Source of the DNA: CAYMSO01 sp964393185
Lineage (GTDB): Bacteria; Patescibacteriota; Dojkabacteria; J137
Assembly: GCA_964393185.1 (NCBI GenBank)
Contig: CAYMSO010000002.1
Coordinates: 62,001 to 126,000, forward strand
DNA: 64,000 nucleotides
Direction of reading: 5' to 3'
Shown here: positions 42,572 to 51,704 of the stretch, piece after piece
Layout of the letters: each line of letters opens with the position of its first letter
Position numbering within the stretch: position 1 is the stretch's first letter
Position numbers and translations under genes: made by a program
The notes under the pieces: generated by a model
The model's database searches: none
What the model saw: only the letters and a program-made list of their open reading frames with translations
Told to the model about the DNA's origin: nothing

Positions 42572-42600
42572 AAGACACAGAATTTGTCTTACTGTATAAT
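42572..42600 (+). promoter_or_regulatory. Promoter of uvrC with a short inverted repeat
   Basis: AAGACA (42572-42577), 17 bp, then TATAAT (42595-42600), ending 7 nt before ATG 42608. AAGACA and TGTCTT in the spacer form a 6-bp inverted repeat that could be an operator or chance. Confidence 0.45.
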
Positions 42601-42607
42601 TAAACAA

Positions 42608-44128
42608 ATGAATCCAGTACTAGAAACAAAAAGCAAAGAATTTCAAAAAAAAGTTATAGATGCTCCCTTGCTGCCTGGATGCTACATGTACAAAAACAAG
42701 AATGGAAAGGTAATTTACGTTGGAAAAGCAAAAAATCTAAGAAATCGCATAAAAAGCTATTTTACAAATTATCAGAAGATTGAATTGCAAAAACAGATAA
42801 TGGTTCAGAAAGCTCAGGATATAGAAATCATTACAGTTGATTCGGAGGTAGAGGCTTTAATTTTAGAGATGAACTTGATCAAAAAGTATAGGCCAAAATA
42901 CAACATAATAATGAGAGACGATAAAAGTTATATTTATATTAGATTAGAGAAAATAAGAAAGAAAAATCAACCAATACCTACTAGAGATTCAGTTTATCAG
43001 GATTTTCCAAGAATCTCGGTTACTAGGCAAAAAAAAGACGATGGAGCAGAGTATTATGGTCCATTCCCCAATACCGTTCCAGTCAAAAGAATACTTAGAA
43101 AATTAAGATGGCTTTTCCCTTTCAGAACAACTAACGAACTTGTATATGTTGATCCTGAAGATACTTCCAAAGTTATTTCTTCCAACAAACGTCCTTCGCT
43201 TTATTACCATCTCGGGCTAAGCAATGGAGCTGAAGCCGGATTAGAAACTAAAGAAAATTACTTAAAAAACTTTCGTGCTGTAAGAAGTTTTTTGAGAGGT
43301 GAAAAGAACACTCTTTTGGAAGAAGTTCAGAAGAAAATGAAAATAGCAGTCGAAAATCTAAATTTTGAAGAAGCTGCAAGATTGAGGGATAGAATGAATG
43401 ATATTAAATATGTAACAGCAAACATTAGAATCGATAATAGTGTGGATGATATTGCAATCGAAAATATGAGAACAAAAGAAAAAAAATCTGGTTTAAAACA
43501 ATTACTAGCTGAATTAGACTTTCCAGCTGAGCATTTACAAATAAAGGAGGATTTTAAAATTGAATGTTACGACATTAGTAATATTCAAGGTACAAGCGCT
43601 GTAGGTTCAATGGTTGTTATGGTTGGTGGAGAAATACAGCCACAGCTTTATAGAAGATTTCGAATCAAAATGAAAAACGAGCCGAATGATTTTGCCATGT
43701 TACAAGAAGTTTTAACTAGAAGATTTAAAAGAATTGTAGCAGAAAATCTAAGCCGTTACGAAGATGGCGAAGTACTCAAGAAGCCTAAAATCAAGCCTGA
43801 TCCTAGCTTTTCTGTACTTCCCGATTTGATAATAATAGACGGTGGAAAAGGGCAGCTTGCTTCTACTTACAAAATCTTATATAAGTTTAATCTGCACAAC
43901 CAAATTCCAATTGTTGGATTAGCAAAACGCGAAGAAGAAATTTTTAAAATCTCTGATCAATTCAACGATGATTTTAGAGAAGTTAACGAATCAAATAGAT
44001 TTAGTCGAATATTACTTCCACGTAGATCTAGTGCGCTCTTTTTGGTACAAAGAATACGTGATGAAGCTCATAGATTTGCTATTACGTATCATCGGAAGGT
44101 TAGATCAAAAAAAATGATTTTAAATTAG
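42608..44128 (+). CDS. uvrC: UvrC excinuclease subunit, lacking the HhH tail
   Basis: A 506-residue UvrC from ATG 42608; an in-frame TTG at 42584 precedes the -10 and is unlikely. It shows the GIY-YIG nuclease (LPGCYMYKNKNGKVIYVGKA), the UVR motif (NFEEAARLRDRMNDI) and the RNase H-like C-terminal nuclease (ECYDISNIQGTSAVGSMVV, IIIDGGKGQL, RDEAHRFAITYH). The protein ends at that point, so the helix-hairpin-helix DNA-binding tail found in full UvrC (about 600 residues) is absent. It may bind bubble DNA less well or rely on a partner. Confidence 0.95.
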   Translation: MNPVLETKSKEFQKKVIDAPLLPGCYMYKNKNGKVIYVGKAKNLRNRIKSYFTNYQKIELQKQIMVQKAQDIEIITVDSEVEALILEMNLIKKYRPKYNIIMRDDKSYIYIRLEKIRKKNQPIPTRDSVYQDFPRISVTRQKKDDGAEYYGPFPNTVPVKRILRKLRWLFPFRTTNELVYVDPEDTSKVISSNKRPSLYYHLGLSNGAEAGLETKENYLKNFRAVRSFLRGEKNTLLEEVQKKMKIAVENLNFEEAARLRDRMNDIKYVTANIRIDNSVDDIAIENMRTKEKKSGLKQLLAELDFPAEHLQIKEDFKIECYDISNIQGTSAVGSMVVMVGGEIQPQLYRRFRIKMKNEPNDFAMLQEVLTRRFKRIVAENLSRYEDGEVLKKPKIKPDPSFSVLPDLIIIDGGKGQLASTYKILYKFNLHNQIPIVGLAKREEEIFKISDQFNDDFREVNESNRFSRILLPRRSSALFLVQRIRDEAHRFAITYHRKVRSKKMILN

Positions 44129-44176
44129 TAATAATCGAAAATAGTGCAAAGAAGAGCACCTTGTTTAAAGCTGTTC

Positions 44177-44779
44177 TTATCTATACTGTCTTATAACTGT
44201 GACTCTTCTAACTCTTCTTTTATGAATCATATCTTCGATAATAGACATTAGAAAGAAATCAAAAAACATTACTATTAACAAAATTAGCACAAGAGAAAGA
44301 GAGATTCTGCCATCAAAAAGCCTTGTATTTATAACTGTTGCAGCCCAGTTTGTACTTTTAGCTACAAAATCTGCAAAATCGCTTACACTAAGATTAACTT
44401 TAAAAAAGTCAAACACCAGCCTAATTATTATTAAAGTCTCTACTGTTTTAAAAAAGAAATCCAATAAATTTAGCATAACATCCGATACCCGGTCATAGAA
44501 AAAAGAAGTTAATAGTTCAGAAAGAATGGTGCCTATTAATATAATGAATATAATAGCTGCCAATGCGTTTAAGTTAAAATCTCCAGGCTTTGCTTGTTGT
44601 TCAAATATACCAATAAATGGATTGATTAGTGGATCAGTAATTTGGAGTAAAAATTTGACAAAACTATTATTTCTATCGGCTTTTATCAAATCGAATACTA
44701 TTCGTACAAAAATCAATAAACTTAAGAATACGCTAGCGCCTATTGTTAGAATCCTTATATTTTCTCTTGTCTGTCTCAT
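44177..44779 (-). CDS. YggT-like membrane protein with two repeats
   Basis: A 200-residue membrane protein with two YggT-like units. The first is LLIFVRIVFDLIKADRNN followed by LLQITDPLINPFIGIF. The second is TLIIIRLVFDFFKVNLSV followed by ATVINTRLFDGRIS and a final helix. Four or five membrane helices are visible, and the C-terminus is Arg-rich (KRRVRRVTVIRQ). YggT proteins are linked to osmotic stress and cell-envelope organisation. It neighbours the ligase gene on the same strand, with a 40-nt gap. Confidence 0.65.
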   Translation of the reverse strand: MRQTRENIRILTIGASVFLSLLIFVRIVFDLIKADRNNSFVKFLLQITDPLINPFIGIFEQQAKPGDFNLNALAAIIFIILIGTILSELLTSFFYDRVSDVMLNLLDFFFKTVETLIIIRLVFDFFKVNLSVSDFADFVAKSTNWAATVINTRLFDGRISLSLVLILLIVMFFDFFLMSIIEDMIHKRRVRRVTVIRQYR

Positions 44780-44819
44780 ATTTAAAATAAAATAGATTTT
44801 AACTGATCTCTTTTGATTA

Positions 44820-46679
44820 TTACTTTCCTTTTCTTAATTCATACATTCTGACTAATTCTTTGACAGTATTAGGATAGTCTTTATCTCTATCCCAAATTTT
44901 GATTCGTGGAAATCTTACAGACAAACCTCTATCTGATTTATCACCCTTAACGCTTGTGGGTATTCCCATTGCAGCAGTGTGCGCAGGGCTTCTTGTAATT
45001 TCGTCGGCTATAATTTCGATAATATACTTAGGTCTTACCCAAACATCTGGTTTAAGCTGAGAATTTACCACATAATTCTGTTGTGCTTCCGACACTTCTT
45101 CGGCTTTCAGAGCTATTGCAATTTTTTCTAGTATTTCGTCTGTCAAACCGCTACCCACTTTACCAACCGAGTAATATTTATCCTCCTTTTCTTCGTACAC
45201 AGCCGTGAGTAGGGCTCCGATGCCGAATTTAGATCGCTGACCTGTGCCAATATAATAACCAATCACAGCAACATCCAATGTATCTACAAGATCAGATCTT
45301 GTGTTTGCTTTTAGTTTGATCCACTTAAAATTTCTTGATCCAGGTTCGTAAGTAGTTCCAGGTGCCTTACAGATAATTCCTTCCAACCCAGCTTCTACTT
45401 TTTCGGTAAAGTATTGATTTAATTCTGCTTCGGAATTACATTGCTTAGTTTCTAGCATTCTCAAGGCAGAGCTCGAGTTTGATAAAATAGAAGATAATAA
45501 ATCTAATCTTTTTTCAAGTATTACTGAAGATAAGTCCTGTCCATTCAAATATAAGATATCAAAACACATAGCTCTTACAGGAATCGAACCGCTAAAAAGA
45601 TCTATATCGTATTTTCTTTTTCTCTGCATTGTCTCCTGATAAGAAAGATAGGAGTTTGCTTCCTCATTAAAGCCTATTATTTCTGAATCTAGAATAATCG
45701 AATCAACTTCTAGATTTTTTAACGAATAAAGTAACTCCGGGAATTGATCAGTCATATTTTCCATGTTCCGACTAAAGATTTGCGAACCACCTGTTTTGGA
45801 ATAATGCAACTGACCTCTTAAACCATCTAACTTTGGTTGTACAAAACAGTTAGGCATTCGTTTCCAAACAGATGCTGGATCAGCTTCTCTTTCTACTAAC
45901 TTTGATGCTACCGGCTTTCCAATTTGTAATTCGATATCTGCTAATTTTGTTTCAATCTGATCTTTAGAAGTGGAAATCACTAGTTTTGCTAATTCACCAA
46001 TATCTGAATTAGCGCCAAAGGCATAATCTAAGATTTCCCGTAAAGATTTATCTCCTTTTACATACCAAGACAATGCATCTAAAACGGTTTTGTCACTTAC
46101 TCCCAATCGTAAATCACCAGATACAATCCTAGTCACAAATCTTGCACTTAACGGATCCAACGAAAGTAATGTTAATATAAAAGAGTTAATTTTTGATTCG
46201 ACTGAGCCTTTTCCTGCAGCCTTTGCTATACGTTCAAGATTAAAATATATGTCAGAAATTTTATCCGAGATAATCACAGCAATTTGATTCTCGGGAATTA
46301 GCATAGATTGCTCTTTTGAGTCTGCTGATTTGAATTTACTAACAAGTGCTTCTTTTAATTTTAGCTCTTGTATTTTTAACATTATCACCTCTGCCACGCT
46401 ACCTAGATCACCACTTGATTTATATATATCCATTATATCTACAGATATTTGGCTTTCTGCAATAATTTTCTCGAAGGATTTTAGTATAAGCTTTTTCGAA
46501 AAATTAAATTCCAGATTAACAAATTTAGGTGCAAGTCGACCTTGCATCATATACATTGCGTAAGGTGCTTCATCAGGATCTACTTTTGCAAAAAAGTCTG
46601 CCAATATAATTGTCAAATCGTTTCTTTTAGAAGTTTCTTCTAACTTTTTTAGAAACTCAGAAAATTCTATAAATTTCAT
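44820..46679 (-). CDS. ATP-dependent DNA ligase (archaeal type)
   Basis: A 619-residue ATP-dependent ligase with the archaeal/eukaryotic layout. The N-terminal DNA-binding domain spans about 1-210, and includes SARFVTRIVSGDLRLGVSDK. The nucleotidyltransferase domain has motif I QPKLDGLRGQ (adenylated Lys near residue 282), FSRNMENMTDQFPE (III), LDSEIIGF (IIIa), EGIICKAPG (IV) and FKWIKLKAN (V). The OB-fold domain ends with GLSVRFPRIKIWD. Whether it is the replicative ligase or a repair enzyme depends on whether an NAD-dependent LigA exists elsewhere. TATAAT lies 22 nt upstream. Confidence 0.93.
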   Translation of the reverse strand: MKFIEFSEFLKKLEETSKRNDLTIILADFFAKVDPDEAPYAMYMMQGRLAPKFVNLEFNFSKKLILKSFEKIIAESQISVDIMDIYKSSGDLGSVAEVIMLKIQELKLKEALVSKFKSADSKEQSMLIPENQIAVIISDKISDIYFNLERIAKAAGKGSVESKINSFILTLLSLDPLSARFVTRIVSGDLRLGVSDKTVLDALSWYVKGDKSLREILDYAFGANSDIGELAKLVISTSKDQIETKLADIELQIGKPVASKLVEREADPASVWKRMPNCFVQPKLDGLRGQLHYSKTGGSQIFSRNMENMTDQFPELLYSLKNLEVDSIILDSEIIGFNEEANSYLSYQETMQRKRKYDIDLFSGSIPVRAMCFDILYLNGQDLSSVILEKRLDLLSSILSNSSSALRMLETKQCNSEAELNQYFTEKVEAGLEGIICKAPGTTYEPGSRNFKWIKLKANTRSDLVDTLDVAVIGYYIGTGQRSKFGIGALLTAVYEEKEDKYYSVGKVGSGLTDEILEKIAIALKAEEVSEAQQNYVVNSQLKPDVWVRPKYIIEIIADEITRSPAHTAAMGIPTSVKGDKSDRGLSVRFPRIKIWDRDKDYPNTVKELVRMYELRKGK

Positions 46680-46885
46680 GGAAATAATTAACTATTTGAT
46701 CATTATACCCTGGATTTTGTAACTTTCTAAAGAAGTAATTTTGGTTAAAATAAAAAACAACGAGCGGAAGTTCATAGTTTTATGTTGTTATGGAAAAAGT
46801 TTAACTTAATGACTAAGCTCCTTTCGTTGACTAAAGCCAATGTTTCTAAGATTAACTCGCAATAAAGTAGTACTAGGACAATGCC

Positions 46886-48709
46886 TTAACTCGTTGCTTC
46901 GGGCTCATAATAACTAATTGGTTCTTGATCGGCAGGTGTAATTGTAGTGTTAGGTTCTGCACTAGTTTGATTATTTTGAGCAAGACTTGATGATTGAGTT
47001 TGACCTTGTGGAACATACGTTTGTGTCCAATCTGTTTCTGGCTGGTATACAAACGTGCCTTGTTGATTATAGTCTATAGCAGAAGGATCCGTATGAGTAT
47101 ATGGATCATATGGATTTAAATAATCAGTCATTGATTGCTGATCTATAACCTGTTCTTTTGTCTCCACTGTTTCTTCATCGCTTCCACCGCTCCACATTAA
47201 GTATATAATCCATGGCACAAATAATATGGTAAAGCCAAGTCCACAAATAATTATAATAAGAATTAATGCAGATCTTGGTATTTCTCTTCCAAAAACATTT
47301 AGAGTTGTTTGATCACCTGGAGATTGCCCAACAATAAATACCCAATCATAACTGGTTTCTTTTTCGGTTGAATCTTGTACTCTTACTTGAACCTGATGTT
47401 TTCCATCCGGAACTGTTCTATCTGTTAAATCGCAATCAAAACTAATCGCTGTGACTGTACATTTGGAAGTTACATCCTCGTTGTCGAAGATCATTTCGAA
47501 AGAATCAACCACAATTTCGCTATTGATAGATGGTACTAATTCTCCCGATATTTTTATAGGTGTTCCAGAATCTACAACATCGTTGTTCGCAGGTATCGGA
47601 TTAATTATAAGTGGGGTACTTGTTATATCTGTATTATCTTCATCCGAAATATTGAATTTATCTGATACTGTCTCGAAAATTACATTGTTGTCTGCATCTA
47701 GTCCCTGAATTCTAATAAGATACTCACCTTTTTCTATGTCGGATACATCCCATACTTGTTCAGTTTTATCAGTACCAATATCGTTAGCAATTGTTGTCCA
47801 TTCGGATGTATCTTTAGTATAGGAAATACTTAATTTAGTAATAACATTATCTGGATTTACAAGCTCCCATCTTATTAAAGCATTGTTTCCACTTAGCACT
47901 GAAGTCTTTAACGGAAATTTTATTACAATACTAATCTCGTCGTCATCGCTTTGCGAATTCTCATCCTGTCTTACCTTTATAGTGAATGACTGAAAAACGC
48001 TGGGACTTTTATTATCTGTTACAGCAATAGTAACATCGTAAGAAATAGATTCTTGTCCGTGAGTGGAAAGTGGTATACTAGTGATTTCTCCCGTATCTTC
48101 GTTTATTCGCAGTTCTGCATTCGCTTTTATAAATCTATATTTAATGGGATCTTTATCCGGATCGTCTACAGTAATTTGATACGAGAATGTTTCTCCCTGG
48201 GTAAACTCTGTTTTATCCGGATTTGATGTAATTTTAGGCTGGGTATTGCTATTGTATACACCTATAACTCGCGTATTGCAAACAGAGTAGGGTGCTTGTT
48301 CGTTTAACAAAGCTGCGCATAGTTTAATGCAATATTTCCCATCGGATAAGGGCGAAGTTGTACTTGTAGAACTCGTGTTCCATTGAATTATGCTATTTTC
48401 ATCTTTTGATGATTGTGCTTTGCTATTTTTTGTAATACTGCCCAAATTGGTATTAGAACAAGTTTGTGCGTCAAAAAGTCTAGCACTGTACTGGATTTCT
48501 TCTTGATCATCATCGTATAATTTCCAGCTAACATTAAAAATATCTTTGACTATTTCGTTATTAGTTGGAGCTTCGATCTCAAATACATCATCATCGTCTG
48601 TTAAAGCAGCGTCAATTTTGTTTGGAAAAAACGCAAATATAGATATCGAAATAAATGCAATAAAGAAGGCTGATTTAAATTTTTTAAATATATTTATAAA
48701 ATCATTCAT
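46886..48709 (-). CDS. Surface protein with cadherin/Ig-like domains and C-terminal anchor
   Basis: About 607 residues from ATG 48709; a GTG at 48727 would add 6. A signal-like helix (about 13-28) is followed by a Ser/Thr/Asp-rich extracellular region with Ig/cadherin-type repeats. One contains TQGETFSYQITVDDPDKDP with the Ca-binding-like DPDKD, and others begin IEAPTNNEIVKDIFNVSWKL and IVIKFPLKTSVLSG. Four early cysteines may pair. A membrane helix (about 480-508) and a Gln/Pro/Thr-rich cytoplasmic tail follow. It lies directly downstream of the solute-binding protein gene, so the two may act together. Confidence 0.75.
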   Translation of the reverse strand: MNDFINIFKKFKSAFFIAFISISIFAFFPNKIDAALTDDDDVFEIEAPTNNEIVKDIFNVSWKLYDDDQEEIQYSARLFDAQTCSNTNLGSITKNSKAQSSKDENSIIQWNTSSTSTTSPLSDGKYCIKLCAALLNEQAPYSVCNTRVIGVYNSNTQPKITSNPDKTEFTQGETFSYQITVDDPDKDPIKYRFIKANAELRINEDTGEITSIPLSTHGQESISYDVTIAVTDNKSPSVFQSFTIKVRQDENSQSDDDEISIVIKFPLKTSVLSGNNALIRWELVNPDNVITKLSISYTKDTSEWTTIANDIGTDKTEQVWDVSDIEKGEYLIRIQGLDADNNVIFETVSDKFNISDEDNTDITSTPLIINPIPANNDVVDSGTPIKISGELVPSINSEIVVDSFEMIFDNEDVTSKCTVTAISFDCDLTDRTVPDGKHQVQVRVQDSTEKETSYDWVFIVGQSPGDQTTLNVFGREIPRSALILIIIICGLGFTILFVPWIIYLMWSGGSDEETVETKEQVIDQQSMTDYLNPYDPYTHTDPSAIDYNQQGTFVYQPETDWTQTYVPQGQTQSSSLAQNNQTSAEPNTTITPADQEPISYYEPEATS

Positions 48710-48733
48710 ATTTATGTATTTTAGCACTACGTT

Positions 48734-50269
48734 CTAAAGTATTCCTTTTTGTTCGATAAATCCTTTTAGTGCTGTTTCCAAAGATCTAAGTTGAGTATCG
48801 GAAGCACTTTCTACGCTTGCCATTTCTTCAAATGCTTTCCGAGCTTGCAATCCTTTTATAAATTTCAAACTTAGGGCAGTGGAAAGACCTTCATTGTAGA
48901 CATTCAAATATTGATCGGTTGCCAGATCATCCGCCATGTCTGATCTTGGGTAAAGTGTACCAAAGTGTCCTTCCTGTGTTTTAATATTTTCGTGAAGTTT
49001 TCTAAGTTGTTCAGGCTGGCTAAGCCAGTTAAGAAACTGCCAGGCAGCTTGCGAATTTGGCCGCTGATTGCTAACCATATTTCCCCAATAAGTTGCCCAG
49101 TTAAGAAATGGTTGCGACTGTCCTTGTATTTGTGGCATTGGCGACACTCCTATATTAATTCCCAAATTATATGATTCATTATAGTTAAGTAAATCTCTAA
49201 GTCTCCAACTTGTACCTACAATCATGGCCACATCTTTTTCTAAGAATGCTGCTGCGTCATTTTTAAAACCTGAACTCCATGTTTGATTAGAAGAAACAAA
49301 GCTTTTATAAAAATTTACAGCGCCTTGTGCTTGAGTATTAGTTGCAAATTCTGGTTGACCTGTTGTGGGGTTATAAAGACTTACTCCATTCTGCACAAAA
49401 AGCAAATTAAGCAACTCAAAAGTAAAGGATGTATTGCCAGGAGCACCTGCAGCAAATCCTGCCTGCAATAGGTTTCTGCCTTCTCTTTTTGTTAAGGATT
49501 CGGCAAAATTTCTAAACTCAATCCAATTTTCCGGAGGTGTAAGAATATTATTATTGTTTTGTGCAATCAGATCTTTATTATAAATTATAGCAAGTGTATC
49601 TATCCACAGTGGTAAACCATGAACTCCACTTGTTCCAATAAAATCGTTTGCAACAGCAGGGTAGTAGCTACTTCTTAGGGATTCGGCACTGATCAGTGCT
49701 GTTGGAGCTGGAGCAGTGTACTTTTCGTAGTCAAGTGCCCATGTATTTTCAATCATAAATATATCTGGGATTTCAACTATATCTCCATTTTGAACTCCAG
49801 ACAGAATCACCCTGTTTAATTCTGCTAGGTAGTCTTCCGATGCGGTTTTAAAATCTTTATCGTAGAACCATTTATCCTCGTATTTTATTGTTACATTCGG
49901 ATTCTCGTCTTGATATTCTTCAATCAAAGGTTGAATAACTTCTGGATCCATAAATACTCCCCACCACTCCAAAGTAATTGGTGTATTGTTGTTTGTATTT
50001 CCTGTATTATTGTTGTTATTTTGATTGGTATTACTTTTACCCCCCGAAAGCAAGAAAAAAAGTAAAATTATTATTCCAAGGATGACTAATCCTCCAAGTA
50101 CCAGCAAAGGTAGTGGGAATTTTCTTTCGTTTTGATATTCGGCATCATCGTCAGTAGAAAATTCCTCGTAATAAGTAGTTTCTTCGGCAGGCGCAGGATC
50201 TACAGTGTATGGCTCAATCGTTGTTGTAGAAAAATCCTGTGTGGAATAGTCTGCGTTATTGCTCTCCAT
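48734..50269 (-). CDS. Membrane-anchored extracellular solute-binding protein (family 1)
   Basis: A 511-residue protein. It has a cytoplasmic acidic N-terminal tail (1-50), a membrane helix (52-74), an Asn/Thr linker (80-97) and a sugar-type ABC solute-binding domain. The domain is recognisable from LEWWGVFMDPEVIQPLIEEY, HGLPLWIDTLAIIYNKDL, WIEFRNFAESLT and AAAFLEKDVAMIVG. It is tethered by a transmembrane helix, not a lipobox Cys. No ABC permease or ATPase is adjacent. It may be a receptor or adhesion component of the neighbouring secretion/pilus locus. Confidence 0.85.
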   Translation of the reverse strand: MESNNADYSTQDFSTTTIEPYTVDPAPAEETTYYEEFSTDDDAEYQNERKFPLPLLVLGGLVILGIIILLFFLLSGGKSNTNQNNNNNTGNTNNNTPITLEWWGVFMDPEVIQPLIEEYQDENPNVTIKYEDKWFYDKDFKTASEDYLAELNRVILSGVQNGDIVEIPDIFMIENTWALDYEKYTAPAPTALISAESLRSSYYPAVANDFIGTSGVHGLPLWIDTLAIIYNKDLIAQNNNNILTPPENWIEFRNFAESLTKREGRNLLQAGFAAGAPGNTSFTFELLNLLFVQNGVSLYNPTTGQPEFATNTQAQGAVNFYKSFVSSNQTWSSGFKNDAAAFLEKDVAMIVGTSWRLRDLLNYNESYNLGINIGVSPMPQIQGQSQPFLNWATYWGNMVSNQRPNSQAAWQFLNWLSQPEQLRKLHENIKTQEGHFGTLYPRSDMADDLATDQYLNVYNEGLSTALSLKFIKGLQARKAFEEMASVESASDTQLRSLETALKGFIEQKGIL

Positions 50270-50504
50270 TAATAATTGCTAAATCTAAATAAGTCTATAT
50301 TAGTAAGTCTAGGTTGTAAAGGTCGATTAGTTGTTTTCGACAAATAGAAATTTTAGGTAGAATAACATAATTTTAGAAACAAAATTTTTTATACAAAGGC
50401 TTAACATATGCTTGGATTAGTCTCGTTGTACTTCTAATTTACACCAACAGTATTATCTGATATCTTATCTTATATTAGGTATCTTGTTTTTAAAAACATT
50501 ATCA

Positions 50505-51680
50505 ATGGCCTCACTTTACGAATCAAGTGCAAGAGCAAGAAAATTATTTACTGTTCTTATAATTTTAATGTTAGTTGTATACATTGTAGATACCTATATT
50601 CTTACTCCTACTCAGCAAGTTGTAGTAGATAATAAAAATAGATTTTACTTAGATCCTCAGAATGGATTCGGAGCTATTGCTGAGTACAATATAGATGGTT
50701 TAGACTATAACGCTAATGCTGTTTTTAGTAGAGAAAGCGTACACGGTTTTTATCCAGATACTGCTTACATTCACAAAATTGAACAACCTAGGGAAAATTT
50801 AAATACTATAGATAATGCAAAAAGGAGTGTACGAGTATTAGGTTTCCCCGCAGATGATTTTCAATCACTGGAAAATGGACAGGTGTATAAATGGACAAAA
50901 GATAATTTAACAAAAAATATAACATTTGATCGAAGAAACCTAGTATGGAATATGGACACGCTATTTTTACAGAACATAGATTCCTTAGCTAGCAAACAAA
51001 TTCTTCAACAAATAGAAACTTACAAAGCCCGATCTTTAGGACTTGTATCCAGCCTTGGATTTGATACGGCTGGTATTAGAGATGGTGTTTACGATATAAG
51101 ATTTGCAGAACTTGGATTAGATGGTATTTTTCTCGAAACTACTAGCTATAATGTAGCTGATTATATCTTTATTAACATTTTTAGAAAACTGCCACTGGCC
51201 GATCTTAAACCGGATGGTCAAAGACCTCCTGCCACTGAGCAAAATCCAGTTCCACCTCCAGTAAGTGGTAAAGTGTATAAAAACGATCCAAGACTTGGAC
51301 AAATAGAACTAGTTGTATCTAACTCCTTATCTAATTACCCTAAGGATGTATTTAGGATTAAATTTACAGATTTTGAGTATTCCGAAAGTTCAGTTTATCT
51401 AATAAAATCTGCAGATGAAGCTTGGACAGATGTGCAACTTGGCAAGGGTAGTTTAGTTTTGGTAAGGCCCCAAGGTGCAAATTATTTTGGAGGGAACCAG
51501 AGTGTGAATATTAAGGAATTTCGGATGGATGCCAGATTAACAGAACTTGCCTACTACGAACCCGAAATTTGGAGTGGTTACACTTATCCCATATTTGTAT
51601 TTAGAGGAACAGCAACATTAGAAAATGGAGGATTTGCCAGTTTTGTATTTTTTGTAGATGCAATTAAAAGAGCACAATAA
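50505..51680 (+). CDS. Hypothetical membrane-anchored protein of the secretion locus
   Basis: A 391-residue protein from ATG 50505 (a TTG at 50484 is in frame). It has an N-terminal membrane helix (about 14-33) and a large mixed alpha/beta extracytoplasmic domain with a Pro-rich linker (about 240-255). No recognised motif. It is divergent from the solute-binding protein gene and lies 24 nt upstream of the pilin-like gene, so the two are probably co-expressed. Confidence 0.6.
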   Translation: MASLYESSARARKLFTVLIILMLVVYIVDTYILTPTQQVVVDNKNRFYLDPQNGFGAIAEYNIDGLDYNANAVFSRESVHGFYPDTAYIHKIEQPRENLNTIDNAKRSVRVLGFPADDFQSLENGQVYKWTKDNLTKNITFDRRNLVWNMDTLFLQNIDSLASKQILQQIETYKARSLGLVSSLGFDTAGIRDGVYDIRFAELGLDGIFLETTSYNVADYIFINIFRKLPLADLKPDGQRPPATEQNPVPPPVSGKVYKNDPRLGQIELVVSNSLSNYPKDVFRIKFTDFEYSESSVYLIKSADEAWTDVQLGKGSLVLVRPQGANYFGGNQSVNIKEFRMDARLTELAYYEPEIWSGYTYPIFVFRGTATLENGGFASFVFFVDAIKRAQ

Positions 51681-51704
51681 TTTTAAAAATTATAATAATA
51701 CTTT

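Noticed and set aside
45580..45600. tRNA T-arm-like GGTTCGATTCC on the minus strand
   Set aside because: It lies inside the ligase coding frame (GSIPVR) and no acceptor, D or anticodon arm can be drawn around it.
46690..46885. Possible structured RNA downstream of the surface-protein gene
   Set aside because: A CAACGA/TCGTTG pairing with mismatches can be drawn, but it is weak and I see no known RNA motif.
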